A stretch of 64,000 bases of DNA from Paraspadella gotoi. Its lineage: Eukaryota > Chaetognatha. Shown here one piece after another: positions 59,930-64,000 of this stretch. The notes under the pieces were generated by a model. That model did no database searches, had not been told where the DNA came from, and was given only the letters and a program-made list of their open reading frames with translations. A program made the translations under genes and the position numbers. The DNA is taken from the NCBI GenBank assembly GCA_051294375.1, contig CM119271.1, positions 4,181,398 to 4,245,397 of the forward strand. Reading direction: 5' to 3'. Position 1 is the first letter of the stretch; every line of letters begins with the position of its first letter.

Positions 59930-60372
59930 GTCAATTTTTTTTACTTAAGCAATCATTTTTTGAAAAATTTTTATTTTCCGCAAACGCACACGCTATAATT
60001 TTTCAAGCATCATTTTTTTCAAGAGTTTACATCATTTTTACAACTCGCAGGATACATTTTTTTTACCCACTCGCACATTTTTTCAACTCGCAGTCAATTT
60101 TTTTCACGCACATAATTTTCGACTCAACATTTTTAAATTTAAAATCATTTTTACATTCGCATCATTTTTTTTACTTGCAATAATTTTTCAACTTGCATCA
60201 TTTTTCAAAACTTGCATAAATTTTTTTAAACTGCATAATTGTCTTCAACTTGCATAATTTTTTTCTACTTGCATAATTTTTTCAATCTTGCATAATTTTT
60301 TCAACTTGCATATTTTTTACGGAACTATTGCAATAATTTTTTACAAGCTTTGCAAATTTTTTTAAATTGTAT
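59930..60372 (+). repeat. Degenerate 17-19-bp minisatellite ACTTGCATAATTTTTTCA
   Basis: Units such as AACTTGCATAATTTTT, CTTGCATCATTTTTC and ACTCGCAGTCAATTTTTT repeat about 20 times over 440 bp. Early units carry CTCGCA and later ones CTTGCA. This is consistent with progressive decay of CpG in an old array. Confidence 0.8.
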
Positions 60373-60829
60373 CATTTTTCCAAATTATATATTAATTAAT
60401 TAATTAAAAAATTATTAGTTTATCATAAATAAAGTTCAAGAAAATGTGAATTATGTTTTTCCATTTAAATCATTTCACTGGCAACAATTCCGTCAAATAC
60501 TTTATATCTAGATTCTTCACACACTTTCCTTTTCAATCTATTAATTCAGAGATTATGATTAATTGGATCGGAGTGTTTTGGAATTAATGAAGATGAACAC
60601 ATTAGGGCGAAGGGGAGTAGTGGACAAGATCGGTGGAGAGACAGAAAGAGAATTCTGAAGGTATTAGTCCTCATAATTTTTTTAATTTAACCATTTCACT
60701 ACGTCGTGTTTCCAGAGAGGTAGCAGAGAAACCGGCAACTTTGTTATCAAGCTTCGGTCCAGAGGAGCTAGGCAGGAGGAGCTGGTATGAGGGAAAGTCC
60801 TGGGGGAAGAAGAGAGATGGCGAACGGAA

Positions 60830-61170
60830 GAGAGAAGAGAGGAGATAAGAGCGAGAGGAGGAGAGCAGATGATGGGTAGAGGGAGTGGAGGAGTGGAAGG
60901 AGGGGAGGATAGAGGGAGAGGGGAAGGGAGGGAGGGGAAGGGAGGAGGGGAGANNNNNNNNNNNNNNNNNNNNNNNNNTCTTTTCTTTCTTCTTTCTTTC
61001 TTCTTTCATTTCTTCTTTCTTTTCTTTCTCATGCTCTCCTTTTTTTTTCTTTTCTAAATCTCCCTCTGTCACAGTGCTATGAACTAATTTATTTCTTCTC
61101 TCCTCCTCCTCCTACTCGAATCTCCTCCCCCTCCCTCCTCCTCCTCCTCCTACCCCTCCCCCCCCTCTCC
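60830..61170. repeat. Purine tract, 25-N gap, (CTTT)n and (CCT)n tracts
   Basis: GGGAGGGGAAGGGAGG DNA to 60953, gap 60954-60978, then TTTCTTTC to 61035 and CCTCCTCCT at 61085-61160. The purine-to-pyrimidine switch lies at the gap. Confidence 0.8.
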
Positions 61171-61289
61171 ATCTCCCTTTTGTCACAAAGATTTAGAGAA
61201 GGCGGAAAATATTAGAATCTCGCTCTGTCGCGGAATCACGAAAATTTCCGGCGTTCGTTGAAGGAAGACTGGTTGGTACGTCAACGACG

Positions 61290-61405
61290 ACAGTCCACTA
61301 TGAGGACGACGAAGACGACGAAGACGACTTACGACAAAAACTACGACGAAGACGACGACGAGACGACGATGAAGACGACGATGAAGACGTGACGATGAAG
61401 ACGAA
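61290..61405 (+). repeat. (GAC)n/(GAAGAC)n-rich tract
   Basis: GACGACGAAGACGACG units. The following 61405-61510 is GC-rich and open on both strands, but nothing recognisable was found. Confidence 0.8.
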
Positions 61406-61510
61406 TCGGCGAAAACGAAGGAGGCACCCACGGCGTGTTTGGCGATTCGCGGAGGCTCCTCAGATCTGGAGCACCATCGTGGGAGGGTCATTGGCCGGCG
61501 CTAATTGTTG

Positions 61511-63560
61511 TTCCGTCTGTTGAGGAGATTTTGTGATTTTGAAACTCACACCCCAGGTGGAAGTATATTTATGTGCAGGGATTTACGCGTTGATTTAAGC
61601 GGTTATAGAATAGTTTCTTAGATTTTGTCGCTCGATTAACATTCAGAATTTATTTTTTTGGTTTGGCGGCGGTTTTGGAATTTCGACCGATACTTGGATA
61701 ATTTTTAAATCGAAAATCGTCATGAGGGTAGAATGTCGTTTAATACTTGTCGCCAGTTCTCGATCAAATGGTTTTTATTAAAATAATACTCCCTCTTATA
61801 TCTCCAGAGAGGAGTTATTATGTTTCATTTTGACGGTGAGCAATTCAGAAAATTTGTGCCAGAATGAGATCCTAAAAATTTTGCTCGCGGTAGCGTACCG
61901 TTTTTTTATTGACGTATAAATCCGACGGGTCCTCCGACCTTAATGTTTAAGTTTCGCTCGATTATATCATCGGGTATCCCCTGAATAAGTACTGATTTTT
62001 TTATAAAGACAGAACTCTTAAATGCGAAGAGAAAAAATATAAAATTGATTACGGAGTGAAAGGAAAAATCTGAAAATATTGGATAAAATTAAATAAAAAA
62101 AATTAATTATTAAAACATTGGGACGTAGTTGTATTTAGGTAAAATAAAACTTAAATTATATAGAAACGATGAAGAAATATTTACAAGAAAATAAACCAAG
62201 CAGATTTGAGCCACTTGCACATCAAAAATCACATTGGATTTCAGTATATAATGATTTCTACCATAATTAATTTTGCGATTGTTCTGTGGCCTTAAGAAAA
62301 TCCTTTAACTATTAAGTTCATATAGTCACAGTTAATTTTACCTTTGATAATTTATTTATCCGTCAATTTAGGAATTCCTCTTACATAAGTTATAACGTGT
62401 GAAATATTTTGTATAAATTCTTAGATATTAATTGCAAAGACTAATGGTGCTCCTTTTTTCTACACTATGAAAGATGTGTGACCAAAAAATTACTTGTATT
62501 GCTCACTCTCATCTTTTTATGTTTTTATATTTATTAGAATTGTTAAATAATAACTATTACTTTATGATTTTATGGGTAAATTATTTTGTGTGTGAGAGTC
62601 TCGTAAATATTTAAAATTAATAATACTTTTAATATAATAACTAGTTTGGGATGTGTGAACGTTAGTATTCTATTTCTGAGAAAATATGAGGGTAGCATCT
62701 ACACAACTCAAGGGTTGTATACTTTCTGTTATATCTGTTATATCATTTTTATAACAGGCAAGCTATATCATATAGCCAATGTTATAACATCCTGTTGTAG
62801 TAATAGGTAATGAACAGCTATCAATATAAATGAGAAATCTACTATCAAGATTCACCACAAATATTTTTTTAAATCGACGCAGAAAAAAAATAATGAAGAC
62901 ATATATAAAACTAGAAAATCCTCCAATATATCACAATAAAGATGATCACATATTGATAGGCTTATCGACCGCGCAAAGGAAAAATACAACTATTTAACGC
63001 TACCGGTATGCGCGGTTCATGCTTCTATTGTTTTACGTTTTCCCTGCATTCTGAGTATTACTTTACTTAGTCATTAAATTCTTTCCATTGAATTCTACTA
63101 TTATAGACTTTGTGAACACCGCCCCCAAAGCTCTCAAAATATAATGATAGGCTGTACCCCTCTGCGGAGAGGAATAAAAAAAGAAAAAACATTGAACCAC
63201 TTAATCATCGCAAAAACAAACTAGCAAGCATCTAAAATACTCTCGAGATAGGTATTCTTCATATGAAACATAAGAGCATCCAGACGAAACAATAAATGAT
63301 TGATCGATGAATATTAATTTGTCGAGAGGTCAACTGCTTCTTTACGTGATTTGCGTGGTGCAGATGACTGCTCCACATCTCGTTACGATCCAAAAAAAAT
63401 GCCGGAATAATGATCTTGCGGTATCTTTTCCAAGTTTGACTCATTGTTAGTCGTTTATACAGCGGAATTTATGTGGCAGGTCAAATTACCATAAGGGGCA
63501 CGTTTGGTTGGATTCAGCTGGGTTAACAGCGTAATTTAACGAGTCAATTACATCCGGGCC
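61511..63560. other. AT-rich unique DNA, nothing seen
   Basis: About 2 kb without long open frames, microsatellites or recognised repeats. Confidence 0.5.
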
Positions 63561-63567
63561 ACGTTGA

Positions 63568-63995
63568 TTGGAATCAGAAGTTGATCGGAGATTTCTTTCT
63601 CTCTTTCGTTGGTTTCGCCGTACGACCGATCGCGACGCCGACGACGCCCCGGCCGTCGACGGCCCGTCGAGACCGAAAACTTCTTCTTCGCTCGACGTGT
63701 CCCCGCCGTTCGCCCCTTACGAGACAGAATGGCCGTCGGCGCTCACACCCCACGGCATTTCGTGGTGCCGAAATCAAGCAGGCGATAACCGTCGTGACGG
63801 AAGAGGGTTACTTTAGGGTAATCGCATCAAATGAAGTAAACTTTCTTGCGCCGCGCCAAAAGAGCTCGCCGCTGTGATGTAGAGGAAGAAGTTTGATGCG
63901 TGGTTCGAGGATGAAGAAAGCGGCGGCCGGCTACAAGACCTTGATGCGAGGAACGACGAAATGGCAAATGCCATATTAGATTTGACTGATTGAAT
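63568..63995 (+). pseudogene. Possible decayed coding fragment at the window end
   Basis: A plus-strand frame from 63568 reads MESEVDRRFLSLFRWFRRTT and continues for 82 codons. After in-frame stops near 63836 and 63875, the text RKKFDAWFEDEESGGRLQDL and then DARNDEMANAILDLTD ends at about 63993. Composition is balanced. A WF(D/E)(D/E)...L...K pattern recalls linkers of some non-LTR retrotransposon proteins, but this is weak. Two overlapping frames are also open. Confidence 0.2.
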
Positions 63996-64000
63996 ATTAC

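Overview
The window looks like nuclear DNA of an invertebrate animal, in a draft assembly. Fifteen runs of N break it, six of them exactly 25 bases long (the usual mark for a gap of unknown size). There is no operon structure and no dense coding. Simple repeats are extremely abundant: (GA)n/(CT)n, (GAAA)n/(TTTC)n, (CGA)n/(CGT)n, and long pure purine or pyrimidine tracts. Almost every long open frame is a by-product of these repeats, such as poly-Ser/Leu, Arg/Glu or Lys/Glu frames. I cannot name the species. SSR-rich crustacean or mollusc genomes would fit, but that is inference.

Layout. 1-12 kb: simple repeats, two copies of an undescribed dispersed element, a few minisatellites, and two short exon-like segments on the minus strand (4573-4637 and 7471-7570). 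12.2-28.0 kb: a very large imperfect palindrome. The segment 12158-17870 reappears in reverse complement at 20240-27964, and many differences in the best-matching part are one-base changes in homopolymers, so it may be an assembly product. 28-42 kb: microsatellites, a fourth copy of the dispersed element, two tRNA-derived SINE copies, and a gap-linked tandem duplication (34967-36320). 42-49 kb: a compositionally distinct, more GC-rich block. It holds a decayed DIRS-type (tyrosine-recombinase) retrotransposon on the minus strand, with reverse transcriptase, RNase H and recombinase remnants in the expected order, and a separate plus-strand decayed coding stretch (43306-44532). 49-64 kb: more microsatellites, two more copies of the dispersed element, an 18-base degenerate minisatellite, and ordinary AT-rich DNA.

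The most interesting item is the dispersed element. Six independent copies plus one mirrored copy share a (TGACATGAC)n stretch, a conserved core, a (GACC)n stretch and a near-perfect 28-bp palindrome at one end, followed by TAA. Both ends carry the inverted 10-mer GTTGCGCCGC. I do not recognise the family. It may be a MITE or a non-autonomous Helitron-like element.

No complete protein-coding gene, rRNA, tRNA gene or CRISPR array could be supported. Gene-like features are fragments, and their confidence values say so.
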